Source of the DNA: Chitinophagales bacterium
Lineage (GTDB): Bacteria > Bacteroidota > Bacteroidia > Chitinophagales > Chitinophagaceae
Assembly: GCA_015655015.1 (NCBI GenBank)
Contig: JAATFV010000099.1
Coordinates: 1 to 36,499, forward strand
DNA length: 36,499 nucleotides
Reading direction: 5' to 3'
In this document: positions 1-7,903 of the stretch, piece after piece
Layout of the letters: the number at the start of each line of letters is the position of its first letter
Position numbering within the stretch: the stretch's first letter is position 1
Notes under the pieces: model-generated
What the model saw: the letters and a program-made list of their open reading frames with translations, nothing else
Database searches by the model: none
Told to the model about the DNA's origin: nothing
Program-made: the position numbers and the translations under genes

Positions 1-768
1 AAATGGCGGGATTACGATAAGGTACAGATCGAGAGAACTAAATACTTCGAAAATTTACTCTCCCTCAACCAAAATGACTATCAGTTTCAATTGGCAAAAC
101 TGAACAAGCCGGTTGATAGAACAGAATGGGGTGTAACGCCCTCTACTGTCACTGCCTATTATAATCCGGCTTTTAATGAAATCGTTTTCCCGGCCGGTAT
201 TTTACAATTTCCCTATTTTGATTTTTCGGCAGATGACGCCATCAACTATGGGGGAATCGGGATGGTCATTGGTCATGAGATGACGCACGCCTTTGATGAC
301 CAGGGCGCACAGTTTGATAAGGAAGGTAATGTAAAAAACTGGTGGACAAAGGAAGATTACGAGAAGTTCAGGGAAAAAACAAAAAGAGTGATTGACTTAT
401 ATAATTCCTTTACTATTTTAGACACGGTTCATATAAAGGGAGCCCTGACGGTAGGTGAGAACGCCGCTGACAATGGCGGCATTGCTATTGCCTACGATGC
501 ATTTAAGATGACTCCGCAGGGAAAGGATTCCACTAAGATCGACGGTTTCACACCAGATCAGCGGTTCTTTCTATCCATAGCCAGGATATGGAGGGTGAAA
601 ACAAGAGATGCTTTTCTGCGGATGTATGTGAATACCAATCCGCATTCGCCGGCTATGTGGCGTGTAAATGGACCGCTGATGAGCTCCGCCCCGTTCTATA
701 AATCATTTAATGTACAGCCCGGGGATAAAAATTACAAACCCGAAGATGAAAGAATAAAGATTTGGTAG
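1..768 (+). CDS. M13-family zinc metallopeptidase (neprilysin/PepO-like), C-terminal part
   Basis: The reading frame is open from base 1, so this is the 3' end of a gene that starts outside the window; a TTG at 91 is not a credible start because the homologous sequence continues upstream of it. Visible in order are the substrate-binding VTAYYNP segment (M13 enzymes have NAYY/F), the zinc motif HEMTH (window residues 92-96) followed by AFDDQG, and GENAADNGG (third zinc ligand E153, with D157), ending in a terminal tryptophan (KIW) as is usual for the family. About 255 residues of an expected roughly 670 are present. M13 enzymes are exported or envelope endopeptidases that cut short peptides. 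The gene converges with the minus-strand GldFG-like gene, with only 32 bp between the two stops, so it is not part of that operon. Family assignment is secure; the substrate is unknown. Confidence 0.93.
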   Translation, partial: KWRDYDKVQIERTKYFENLLSLNQNDYQFQLAKLNKPVDRTEWGVTPSTVTAYYNPAFNEIVFPAGILQFPYFDFSADDAINYGGIGMVIGHEMTHAFDDQGAQFDKEGNVKNWWTKEDYEKFREKTKRVIDLYNSFTILDTVHIKGALTVGENAADNGGIAIAYDAFKMTPQGKDSTKIDGFTPDQRFFLSIARIWRVKTRDAFLRMYVNTNPHSPAMWRVNGPLMSSAPFYKSFNVQPGDKNYKPEDERIKIW

Positions 769-800
769 TCTTGTCCTTCTTCAAATGTTTTCATGCACGC

Positions 801-3086
801 TTATTTGCCGCGCCGGCGGATCCAGGTGATCAGGCCTGCCAGGATCAACAGTCCGGGCAGCACCCATTTGAAAATAAAGCTCGCCGCCGCCCAGCTCTTT
901 TCGCCGATGCGCAGTGAGGTATCTATCGCCGGGGCCCTGCGTGTGTCAATGGGCACTTCTCCGTCAGACAGCCAGGAGAAGGCGGCATTGATAAGGGAAT
1001 AATTGCTGGACATTACTTTCGGCCGGGACATATTCAGCTCGCCGTTGCTCAGCCAGTCGGCATCACCCGTGACGATGATCTTTTGCTCATGGCTGTTTAC
1101 CTTCCTGGACAAGGCCAGTACGGTGGGATAGCTTTGCCGTACTTCGCCTGCTTTGGGATTGCAGATCAGGGTATCATCGATGAAGTTGGTTGTCTCCAGT
1201 TCATTCCAGCTGGAAGAGTCGCTGCGGAAGAGGGTGGTCACCTGGTAGCCTTTGTCGTCGAAGGCAAGGCCGGCGGCGCCGGGCATGGTTAGCGGCAGGT
1301 TGTTCCTGCCCTGGGTTTCCAGGTAGAAAGAGAAAGCGCGGGCTTCTCTGGTAGGCCGCATTATCATGAGGTCAGGAGCCATATCACGGATGGGGTTCAC
1401 CAGCATGCCGGGAAGAAAACGTACGCCCACCAGCCCGGAGATGGGGTTGATATCGTCTGTCCTGTCGGGCTCGCCGGCGATGATAAGGTTGCCGCCACGG
1501 TTGATATACTGCAACAGGTGTGCTATTTCCCCTTCACTCAGCGGCTTCCGGGGTTCCGCCACTACCAGTATCCGGATCTTTGCGGGTACATCCTGGTCGA
1601 GCGTCAGGTTGGTAAAATCAAAGCCCTGGTTGATCAGCGCATAACGGAAACGTTTGTCCTGCGCGAATTTCATATAGCTGCGGTCGCTCATCGAGGTGCT
1701 GCTTCGTTCTCCATGCCCTGTCACAAAGCCCACCACCGGGAGGTCCATGATCATGCGCTTGATGGCTGCGGTGATCTCCGCCTCGGAGGGGTAGCGCATC
1801 ATGTCGTCGAATACGCGGAGGAAAGTTCTACGGCCATTGCCGAGTTCCAGCTCCCGGACAAATTTGAAGTCTTCCGATGCCAGATCCGCCTTTCTTTCCA
1901 GCTGTTCGTATGGTACGGCCGTCAGGTTCCAGTCGTAGATGCGTTTAAGGGAATCGAACCGTTGCCGGTCCGTCAGCCTGGCGTATTTTTTATCCAGGAA
2001 GGGATTGTCGGTTTTGTGGTAGTAGTAATAGTAGTTCAGCTCCATATCGGGTTTAAAGCGCAGGTAACGTTTGAACCGGTCGATGTCCATCTTTTGCCCG
2101 ATGGGCATAGCCAGGAAGGCATCCTGCGCCAGCATGTTGGTGTAGGTGTGTACGGCCAGGTCATTGTGTAACTGGCTCATTACATCCTGGCTGCTTTGGG
2201 AAAGAGTGTTGGTCTTGTTGCGGGTAAGGTCAAATGCCACCATCATTTTGGGCCGGGTGCTGATATAACCTACGATGGCTGCGGCCAGGAAAATGCCGGC
2301 ATAGCTGGCGGCAGCCGTTATCCAGGATTTTTTCTGCTTGCTGAGCTGCAAACGCCGGATGGCGAAGGCCAGGAACAGGCCTACCACCAGCAGGAAATAC
2401 AGCAGGTCTTCCACCGTGATCATACCGGAGAAGAAGGTATCTGTGCGGCCGGTGATGGAGAGCCAGTAAGTGATGTCGCGTACGAGGGGAATGTCCTGCG
2501 CTACGCCGCTGATATAACCCAGGAAGGCCAGTATGGCCAGCGTGCCGATGGCGGAAACCACCGTATAGGAAGTGATGGAGGACATGAACAGGCCAATGGC
2601 GGCATAAGCGCAAATGAGCAGGTAAATGCCCAGCAGCCCGCTGAATACCACCGGCGTATCCACATGGTTGATGGTGCTCACGGCAAAGCAGGCATAAATG
2701 GCCGCGATGCCTGTCAGTATAAGGCCATAGATCATCAGGGAAAGGTATTTGCCCAGGAGGATCTGCCGGCTGGTGATGGGGGAGGAGAGCAGGAGCTTGA
2801 TGGAGCCATTGGTGTATTCACGGCTCATCACGCCCATGGTCAGCAGGGGGATGTACAGGAACAGGTATTTGCTGATCTGCGGGTAAAAGCCAAGCATGCC
2901 GTTGAAAGTGCCCAGGGTGGCGCTGTATAACTCGCGGCCGAAGGCCTGGCTCTTCACCATGCCGGAAAAAATGTCGATGTATATGATGGAAGACTGGAAG
3001 GCGAAGATCACCAGTACGAGCCAGGCTACCGGAGAAAAGAAGAGGACCTGGAGTTCTGCCTTCGCTATCTTGTATATTACTTTCAT
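801..3086 (-). CDS. Fused ABC-2 permease / GldG-like auxiliary protein (GldF-GldG fusion)
   Basis: This 761-residue protein joins two parts that are separate genes (gldF, gldG) in Flavobacterium gliding loci. Residues about 1-245 form an ABC-2 type permease with roughly six hydrophobic segments and the MSREYTNGSIKLLLSSPIT coupling-helix region typical of GldF. After another membrane segment near 255-275 comes a periplasmic GldG/ABC_transp_aux-like region containing VVGFVTGHGERS and a GGNLIIAGEPDR strand-turn segment, and then a C-terminal membrane anchor (about 735-755) ending in RRRGK. The ATPase gene lies directly upstream in transcription, 97 bp away across a tandem-repeat array, so the two probably form one exporter-like complex in the inner membrane. 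It is the last gene of the minus-strand unit. Its cargo is unknown; a gliding role is possible but not shown by context. Confidence 0.86.
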   Translation of the reverse strand: MKVIYKIAKAELQVLFFSPVAWLVLVIFAFQSSIIYIDIFSGMVKSQAFGRELYSATLGTFNGMLGFYPQISKYLFLYIPLLTMGVMSREYTNGSIKLLLSSPITSRQILLGKYLSLMIYGLILTGIAAIYACFAVSTINHVDTPVVFSGLLGIYLLICAYAAIGLFMSSITSYTVVSAIGTLAILAFLGYISGVAQDIPLVRDITYWLSITGRTDTFFSGMITVEDLLYFLLVVGLFLAFAIRRLQLSKQKKSWITAAASYAGIFLAAAIVGYISTRPKMMVAFDLTRNKTNTLSQSSQDVMSQLHNDLAVHTYTNMLAQDAFLAMPIGQKMDIDRFKRYLRFKPDMELNYYYYYHKTDNPFLDKKYARLTDRQRFDSLKRIYDWNLTAVPYEQLERKADLASEDFKFVRELELGNGRRTFLRVFDDMMRYPSEAEITAAIKRMIMDLPVVGFVTGHGERSSTSMSDRSYMKFAQDKRFRYALINQGFDFTNLTLDQDVPAKIRILVVAEPRKPLSEGEIAHLLQYINRGGNLIIAGEPDRTDDINPISGLVGVRFLPGMLVNPIRDMAPDLMIMRPTREARAFSFYLETQGRNNLPLTMPGAAGLAFDDKGYQVTTLFRSDSSSWNELETTNFIDDTLICNPKAGEVRQSYPTVLALSRKVNSHEQKIIVTGDADWLSNGELNMSRPKVMSSNYSLINAAFSWLSDGEVPIDTRRAPAIDTSLRIGEKSWAAASFIFKWVLPGLLILAGLITWIRRRGK

Positions 3087-3185
3087 TATTGTCGGTTAAA
3101 GTATCTATTGTCGGTTAAAGCTCCTATTGTTGGTTAAAGCACCCGGTTAACCGGCTAAGGCATCCGGTTAATCGGCGAAGGCACT
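3087..3185. repeat. Short tandem repeat array between ABC ATPase and permease genes
   Basis: Five units are in tandem. Three are 19 bp, at 3087-3105, 3106-3124 and 3125-3143, with consensus TATTGTCGGTTAAAGCWCC. Two are 21 bp, at 3144-3164 and 3165-3185, each starting CGGTTAA and containing CGGCTAAGGCA or a one-base variant. All share a CGGYTAARG-like core. The array fills the whole gap between the two genes and touches the ATPase stop codon. No open reading frame or hairpin explains it. Confidence 0.85.
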
Positions 3186-4122
3186 AATTAAGTTGTTTGG
3201 ATCTCTTTTTGCTCAATTCTGCGAATACGGTGTTCAGAGAGCTTTTTTCAAGGGAAATTTCTATCAGCCGCCAGTCTTTGACCACGCTGGTCTTTACGAA
3301 GCTTTCCAGGATTTCGCGGTCATTGTCGAATTGCAGCCGGTAGCGGGTATGGCTGATGGTTTCCACGGACAGGATGCCCGGAAGGGCGGCGAGCTCTCCG
3401 ACGGGCGGAGCGGCCAGCAGGGTAGCGGTGAACATGCCGGGCATGATGTAGCTGTCAAATTCATCGAGGGTGCCGGAGAAGATGATCTGTCCATCGTTGA
3501 TCATCCAGATGTCATCGCACAGGGCCTGTACTTCCTGCAGGATATGGGTAGACAGCAGTACCGTCCTTTCGGAGGCAATTTCCCGGATGAGCGAGCGGAC
3601 TTCGAGGATCTGGTTGGGATCGAGGCCATTGGTGGGTTCGTCCAATACGATGAAAGCGGGCCGGTGGATGATGGCTTGTGCAATGCCTACACGCTGCTGG
3701 TAGCCACCGGAAAGGTTGCGTATGACACGCGTGGAAAGGTGGCTGATCTTGCATTTTTCCATCACTTCCGTCACGGCCTGTTTGATCGCAGCTTCGGGCA
3801 TCAGGCGCAGGTGGGCGGTATAGGTCAGGTATTCCCTGATGGTGAGCTCGGGCTGCAGAGGCGGTCGCTGGGGCAGGAAGCCAATGTATTTTTTTGCCGC
3901 CACCGGGTGCTCGCGCAGGTTGATGCCGTTGATGAATACTTCGCCATGGGTTTGGTTCAACACCCCGCATATGATGTTCATCAGGGTGGATTTGCCGGCG
4001 CCGTTGGCGCCGAGCAATCCATAGATCCCTTTACTGTTAAAATCCAGGCTGATGTCCCTGATCGCCCATTGAACACTGTAGCGGTGCGACAGCTTGCGTA
4101 CGCTGATAATAGGTTCTTGCAT
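3184..4122 (-). CDS. ABC transporter ATP-binding protein (GldA-like)
   Basis: A 312-residue ABC ATPase. It has a Walker A GANGAGKST (38-46), an LPQ Q-loop near 85, the signature LSGGYQQR near 138-145, Walker B FIVLDEPTNGLDP near 158-170 and the switch histidine in LLSTHILQE. The last 80 or so residues form a small extra domain, as in GldA/CcmA/NatA-type ATPases that pair with ABC-2 permeases. It is followed by the fused GldF-GldG-like permease, its obvious partner. It is preceded by the PKD-like lipoprotein gene, 70 bp away across a 15-bp repeat array. It energises transport at the inner membrane; direction is probably export, by family. The GldA-like label comes from partner context as much as from sequence. 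Confidence 0.9.
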   Translation of the reverse strand: MQEPIISVRKLSHRYSVQWAIRDISLDFNSKGIYGLLGANGAGKSTLMNIICGVLNQTHGEVFINGINLREHPVAAKKYIGFLPQRPPLQPELTIREYLTYTAHLRLMPEAAIKQAVTEVMEKCKISHLSTRVIRNLSGGYQQRVGIAQAIIHRPAFIVLDEPTNGLDPNQILEVRSLIREIASERTVLLSTHILQEVQALCDDIWMINDGQIIFSGTLDEFDSYIMPGMFTATLLAAPPVGELAALPGILSVETISHTRYRLQFDNDREILESFVKTSVVKDWRLIEISLEKSSLNTVFAELSKKRSKQLN

Positions 4123-4130
4123 GTTTTTAT

Positions 4131-4175
4131 ATTTAGGACCGGTGCATTTAGGACTTTTGCATTTAGGACTGGTGT
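4131..4175. repeat. Three 15-bp tandem repeats upstream of the ABC ATPase gene
   Basis: Three head-to-tail 15-bp units lie at 4131-4145, 4146-4160 and 4161-4175, each beginning ATTTAGGAC, with consensus ATTTAGGACYGGTGC. They lie in the gap between the PKD-like lipoprotein stop and the ATPase start, that is, in the ATPase leader on the minus strand. A GGGGTTCCCC palindrome follows at 4184-4193. Confidence 0.82.
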
Positions 4176-4192
4176 ATTAATATGGGGTTCCC

Positions 4193-5689
4193 CTAATACT
4201 GGGTCCCCCTGAATTTAACATCGACGATCTTACCGGGAACGACGTAACGATGCACTTCTTTGGGCTGGCCGGAAAGCATAGTGGCATTGCTTACGTCAAA
4301 AAGGATGAAGGTGCCGTCTTGCAGACCTACCCCCAGCTGCTGGAAGGCATCTCCCGATGTAATGGAGGCGATGGGGCTGTTGAAAGAGGCATACAGCTTA
4401 GTGCCGCCGGCAATGGCGTCAAAGTAATACAGTCCCATGTTGTCGGCCCCGCCGGAGAAAAAGAGGTAATCGCGCTGTTTTATCGCTGCAAAGCTGGTGG
4501 CGCTGTTCACCTGCTGGCTGCCGGTGAAGGGAATGCGGGCGCCCGGTGTCAGGACGCCTGGTGTGGTGTTCTGGCTGTATTGGAAGGTTTCAAAATACAG
4601 CTGGTTGTCGACGGGGCTGCGGATCAGCATGGCGCCGGTGACTACATTGTAGGAATCGTGGAAGGTGCCGCCCCATACGTATTGCCAGTCTCCCAGGTTG
4701 TGCAGGGAAGTATAGTTGGCAGGATAAGGGGTGATGGGGGCCGGCAGGGAGTCGATGTTCATGCCGCCGCCCTGGGTGAAAATGCCCACGTTGCTCTGCA
4801 GCACGCGTTTGTTGAGCGAATCGTACATCAGGGCGATATTGCTTGTCTTGAACCAGGAGTACCATACATCGGCTATTTTCATGCCCCTTGTCACGTTGAT
4901 AGGGGCGCTCATCCAGGGGACGGTAAATGCCGCGGCCCCATTGAAGAAGCGGCCATACAGGTCGCCGTTCTTATTCACCAGCACATCGGCGGAGTTGAAG
5001 AAGGCCAGATTTTCAGGCTCAAAATCATCGGGGGCGCCGAGGGTAAACGACTGGGAGGCGATGAGCTTGCGGGTCATATCTACGCCGCTGATGTCTATAG
5101 ATCCGGGATCGCCGCGCTGGATCACGAAGATGCCTGGCGTACCGCGCATATTGTAGGGGCAGAGTTTAACGGGTTGTGTGCCCATGGGCGCGCCGTTGGC
5201 GGCCCGGTACATACCTGCGTAGTCAAAGAGGAGCAGGCCGGAGGTATTGATGCAAACCTGGGCCAGTTCGGAGTGCCCGGTATTGTCTTCATAGAGAATG
5301 GCCCATCCGTAAATATAGCGGGAGGAGACGTTGATCCCCAGGGACGTGCTGGCCGTGAAGGCAATGCCGGTTTTACGGTCGGTCATGTAATAGTTGACCA
5401 TATAATTCTGGTAGGTGTTAGCCGGCAGCACCAGGGTAGGGGAGTCTGAATAGTGCACGCCGTTGAGGTACCATGCATGATCAAAATCGGTGGTGTCCTG
5501 CGGGTTGGAGAAGGTACGTATCGGGTTCAGGCGAAGGGTGTCCCCCAGATATATCGTTACGGTGGACGAAGTGAATTTCAGCGTTACCGTATTACCTGTT
5601 TTGTACTTGTAGTTGCCTGTATCCTTGATGCAGGACGTCAGGCACAAAATGGCGGACAAAAGTCCTATGCAGCAGTATGTCGATTTCAT
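4193..5689 (-). CDS. PKD-like family surface lipoprotein
   Basis: A 498-residue predicted lipoprotein. A hydrophobic leader ends in LCLTSC with the lipidated cysteine at residue 20. A short beta-rich N-terminal region follows (TGNTVTLKFTSSTVTIYLGDTLRLNP), resembling PKD/Ig-like folds, and then a long domain rich in aromatic residues and beta strands (for example YIYGWAILYEDN and YLFFSGGADNMGLYYFD) that may form a propeller. This matches the PKD-like lipoproteins encoded beside DUF4843 proteins in SusCD loci of Chitinophaga and relatives. The gene follows the DUF4843 gene by 33 bp in the same direction. It is probably an accessory surface-exposed binding protein of the SusCD complex; its ligand is unknown. 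Confidence 0.8.
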   Translation of the reverse strand: MKSTYCCIGLLSAILCLTSCIKDTGNYKYKTGNTVTLKFTSSTVTIYLGDTLRLNPIRTFSNPQDTTDFDHAWYLNGVHYSDSPTLVLPANTYQNYMVNYYMTDRKTGIAFTASTSLGINVSSRYIYGWAILYEDNTGHSELAQVCINTSGLLLFDYAGMYRAANGAPMGTQPVKLCPYNMRGTPGIFVIQRGDPGSIDISGVDMTRKLIASQSFTLGAPDDFEPENLAFFNSADVLVNKNGDLYGRFFNGAAAFTVPWMSAPINVTRGMKIADVWYSWFKTSNIALMYDSLNKRVLQSNVGIFTQGGGMNIDSLPAPITPYPANYTSLHNLGDWQYVWGGTFHDSYNVVTGAMLIRSPVDNQLYFETFQYSQNTTPGVLTPGARIPFTGSQQVNSATSFAAIKQRDYLFFSGGADNMGLYYFDAIAGGTKLYASFNSPIASITSGDAFQQLGVGLQDGTFILFDVSNATMLSGQPKEVHRYVVPGKIVDVKFRGTQY

Positions 5690-5722
5690 GATTATATAAG
5701 CATTACAGTTAGCAAATGAGAT

Positions 5723-6427
5723 TTAACCGATGAGCGGGATGCTGGACAGCATATCGGTGCCGTCATCTTCCAGCACCGGGGTACCGGCATCCCGCATTTT
5801 AATGAGATAATATTTGAATTCCAACATCAGGCCCCGTTGCTGTTCGGCGGAATAGATGCTGAGATCTCCTGTACCGACCACCTGTATGAAGGTGCTGAAC
5901 TTCTTATCGCTATATTTCCCCAGGTAGTATGCTTCCATCGTGGCGTCCCACCAGGTGGGCTTGCTGATCTTATCGCTGATGCGGATGACGCGGCGGATGT
6001 TGTCGGTTTTCCCGGGCTTCAGGTCGGAGCTGCCGGTGATGTCCAGTACGAGCAGCACTTCCTTGCCTTGCAGCTCCGGTTGCTTTATCACTTTGATCCA
6101 GGCGGTGTCGATGGGTTTGCCCTGGCCTAAGGAAAAGGATGCCGGCAGGCTATACACTGAGGAGGTTGCGGTGGTGGCGGAATCTGCCTTTATGGTATAC
6201 GCCAGGTCCTGCGCGGTTATTTTTCCGATGAGCTCCACGGGCAGGGGCACCTGGAACTCATTTTCATTGGGATACAGGAAAAAAGAGAGCGCGATCGTGT
6301 CCTGGTAGGACTGATCAAATTGGATGTACCGGCCTGCCTGGTAGGTGTCGATACCATCTTTTTTGCAGCTGCTCAGATAAAGGACAGCTGTTAATAAGAT
6401 GAGCGATGTGCGAAAAATATTTTGCAT
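5723..6427 (-). CDS. DUF4843-type lipoprotein
   Basis: A 234-residue predicted lipoprotein. The leader ends in VLYLSSC, with cysteine 21 as the lipid site and KKDG after it. The segments YQAGRYIQFDQ, DTIALSFFLYPNENEFQVPLPVELIGK and a C-terminal WWD...YLGKYSDKKFSTFIQVVG are typical of the DUF4843 proteins found next to SusD genes. The whole looks like a beta-sandwich with a helical C-terminus. It lies 30 bp after susD and 33 bp before the PKD-like lipoprotein gene, so all are likely co-transcribed. The molecular function of DUF4843 proteins is not established; a structural or binding role at the cell surface is inferred from location. Confidence 0.82.
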   Translation of the reverse strand: MQNIFRTSLILLTAVLYLSSCKKDGIDTYQAGRYIQFDQSYQDTIALSFFLYPNENEFQVPLPVELIGKITAQDLAYTIKADSATTATSSVYSLPASFSLGQGKPIDTAWIKVIKQPELQGKEVLLVLDITGSSDLKPGKTDNIRRVIRISDKISKPTWWDATMEAYYLGKYSDKKFSTFIQVVGTGDLSIYSAEQQRGLMLEFKYYLIKMRDAGTPVLEDDGTDMLSSIPLIG

Positions 6428-6457
6428 ACTATTTTTTGTTGAATGATGAATAAAGGA

Positions 6458-7894
6458 TCATTGTTCCCCGTCGGGCAGCGGCGGGGTGAAATTATCGCCT
6501 ATGGCTATCTGCCTGGCCCCGATGACCACCGGCATGTTCAGCCTTTTATGAGCAAAGAAGGTTTGTCCTTCCGCTATATATTCCCGGCGATATTCCATCA
6601 GCAGCTCGGCGAAATAGCCTGTCCGGGAGTTGTCGGTAAAGGTGGTCGACTTGCCGCGGGCGTTGCGGATCAAATTCAGGATACGCAGGGCCTCGGTGCT
6701 ATTGCCTTTGCGGTACAGGCATTCGCTGTAGATGTAATACATCTCGCTCAGGCGCAATACGGGCATGATCGTGTTCTGCTCCTTGGTCAGGGCCCCGCCC
6801 GAGGTGTTTTCCAGCCATTTATACGAAAGATTGTCGGAAGTGATATTATTGCGGCGGTAGTCCCTTTCCGTGGAAGGGAAAATGGTGGTTACGTCCGTTA
6901 GCGGGTAGGTATTGCTGGTGGTGCGGTAGTTGACGGTGTTGGTGATCAGGTTGGGGTCATAAAATGCCAGCAGGAGGTCTTCCGGCAGTTTCTGATAACG
7001 GGTGACGCTGTTGGTGTTGGATTCTGCCGTAAAGCTCCACCATCTTTTGCCGACCGGGCCGAACTGGCTGTATACATAAAATGCCTCTTTGCTGGCGTTG
7101 TCATAATCGGCAGCGTACATGTAAGCCCGTGCCATCAGGCCATGGATGGCCACGTAGTTGAGCCGGTTCATACGGAAGGAGAAGAAGATAGGCGCCCCGT
7201 TGCCCTGCAGCAGCGTGCTCATGCCGCCGCTGAGCGCTGAGCGGTTTACCAGGGTATCATTTTCGGCCACCAGCATCTGTGCGCTGTCGAGGTCTGCGGT
7301 GATACGTTTCAGGATGTCGGGTGTGCTCAGGCGTTCGGACAGATGCGAGGGGTAGGTGTCCTGGTAAGGCACTACCGGATCTGTATTGTTCTCGGCGGGT
7401 GATACGGCGAAGAGACGCACCATGTCCAGGTGGAGCAATGCCCGGATTGCCAGCGCTTCGCCTTTGATCAGGTTGCGTTCCGAACGGCCGGAGAGGAAGA
7501 AGGCGTCGTTTTTTGCATTTACTTCACTGATCAGCTTGTTGCAGTTGGCAATGGCCGTGTAGGCGGTCCCCCATGTAGAGGAAAGCAGGGGTGCGATCAG
7601 CGGGTCCTGCATTTGCCCCGCAGCTGCTTTCTGGTATTCCTGGTTGATCTTGCTGGTGGTATAATCCTGCCCCATGGCGCTGGTCATGCCCCAGGTCAGC
7701 TGGCGGCCATAGAGGTCGCCGGTGCCTAGCTGCTGGTAAATGCCGTTCAGCGCGCTGCGGAAACCGGAAGGCGTAGAAAAAAGTGTCTCGTCGCTGATGC
7801 GGTCGGTGGGCTGCACATCCAGCCATTTATGGCAGGAGGCTGCCAGGGTGATGATCGCAACGGTGATGGTAATATGGATGAAATATTTTTTCAT
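6458..7894 (-). CDS. RagB/SusD-family nutrient-binding lipoprotein
   Basis: A 478-residue SusD homologue. The signal ends in IITLAASC, with lipid-bearing cysteine 21. The SusD N-terminal signature follows (KWLDVQPTDRISDETLFSTPSGFRSALNGIY), then helical TPR-like stretches (YTAIANCNKLISE, GEALAIRALLHLDMVRLF). The C-terminal SusD region contains LRLSEMYYIYSECLYRKGNSTEALRILNLIRNARG and LLMEYRREYIAEGQTFFAHKRLN. It is the surface lid for the SusC partner encoded 9 bp upstream. DUF4843 and PKD-like lipoproteins follow. No polysaccharide enzyme is in this operon, so the bound substrate cannot be deduced. Confidence 0.94.
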   Translation of the reverse strand: MKKYFIHITITVAIITLAASCHKWLDVQPTDRISDETLFSTPSGFRSALNGIYQQLGTGDLYGRQLTWGMTSAMGQDYTTSKINQEYQKAAAGQMQDPLIAPLLSSTWGTAYTAIANCNKLISEVNAKNDAFFLSGRSERNLIKGEALAIRALLHLDMVRLFAVSPAENNTDPVVPYQDTYPSHLSERLSTPDILKRITADLDSAQMLVAENDTLVNRSALSGGMSTLLQGNGAPIFFSFRMNRLNYVAIHGLMARAYMYAADYDNASKEAFYVYSQFGPVGKRWWSFTAESNTNSVTRYQKLPEDLLLAFYDPNLITNTVNYRTTSNTYPLTDVTTIFPSTERDYRRNNITSDNLSYKWLENTSGGALTKEQNTIMPVLRLSEMYYIYSECLYRKGNSTEALRILNLIRNARGKSTTFTDNSRTGYFAELLMEYRREYIAEGQTFFAHKRLNMPVVIGARQIAIGDNFTPPLPDGEQ

Positions 7895-7903
7895 ATCGTT
7901 AAT

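Noticed and set aside
91..768. Complete short M13 gene starting at TTG 91
   Set aside because: The frame is open to base 1 and the residues before position 91 continue the family sequence; a 225-residue protein would lack most of the enzyme.
4250..5449. Long + strand open frame opposite the PKD-like lipoprotein gene
   Set aside because: It mirrors a real gene with a signal peptide and family motifs; its own translation has no domain, leader or start context. The same applies to 3193-4212 (+) and 1518-2930 (+).
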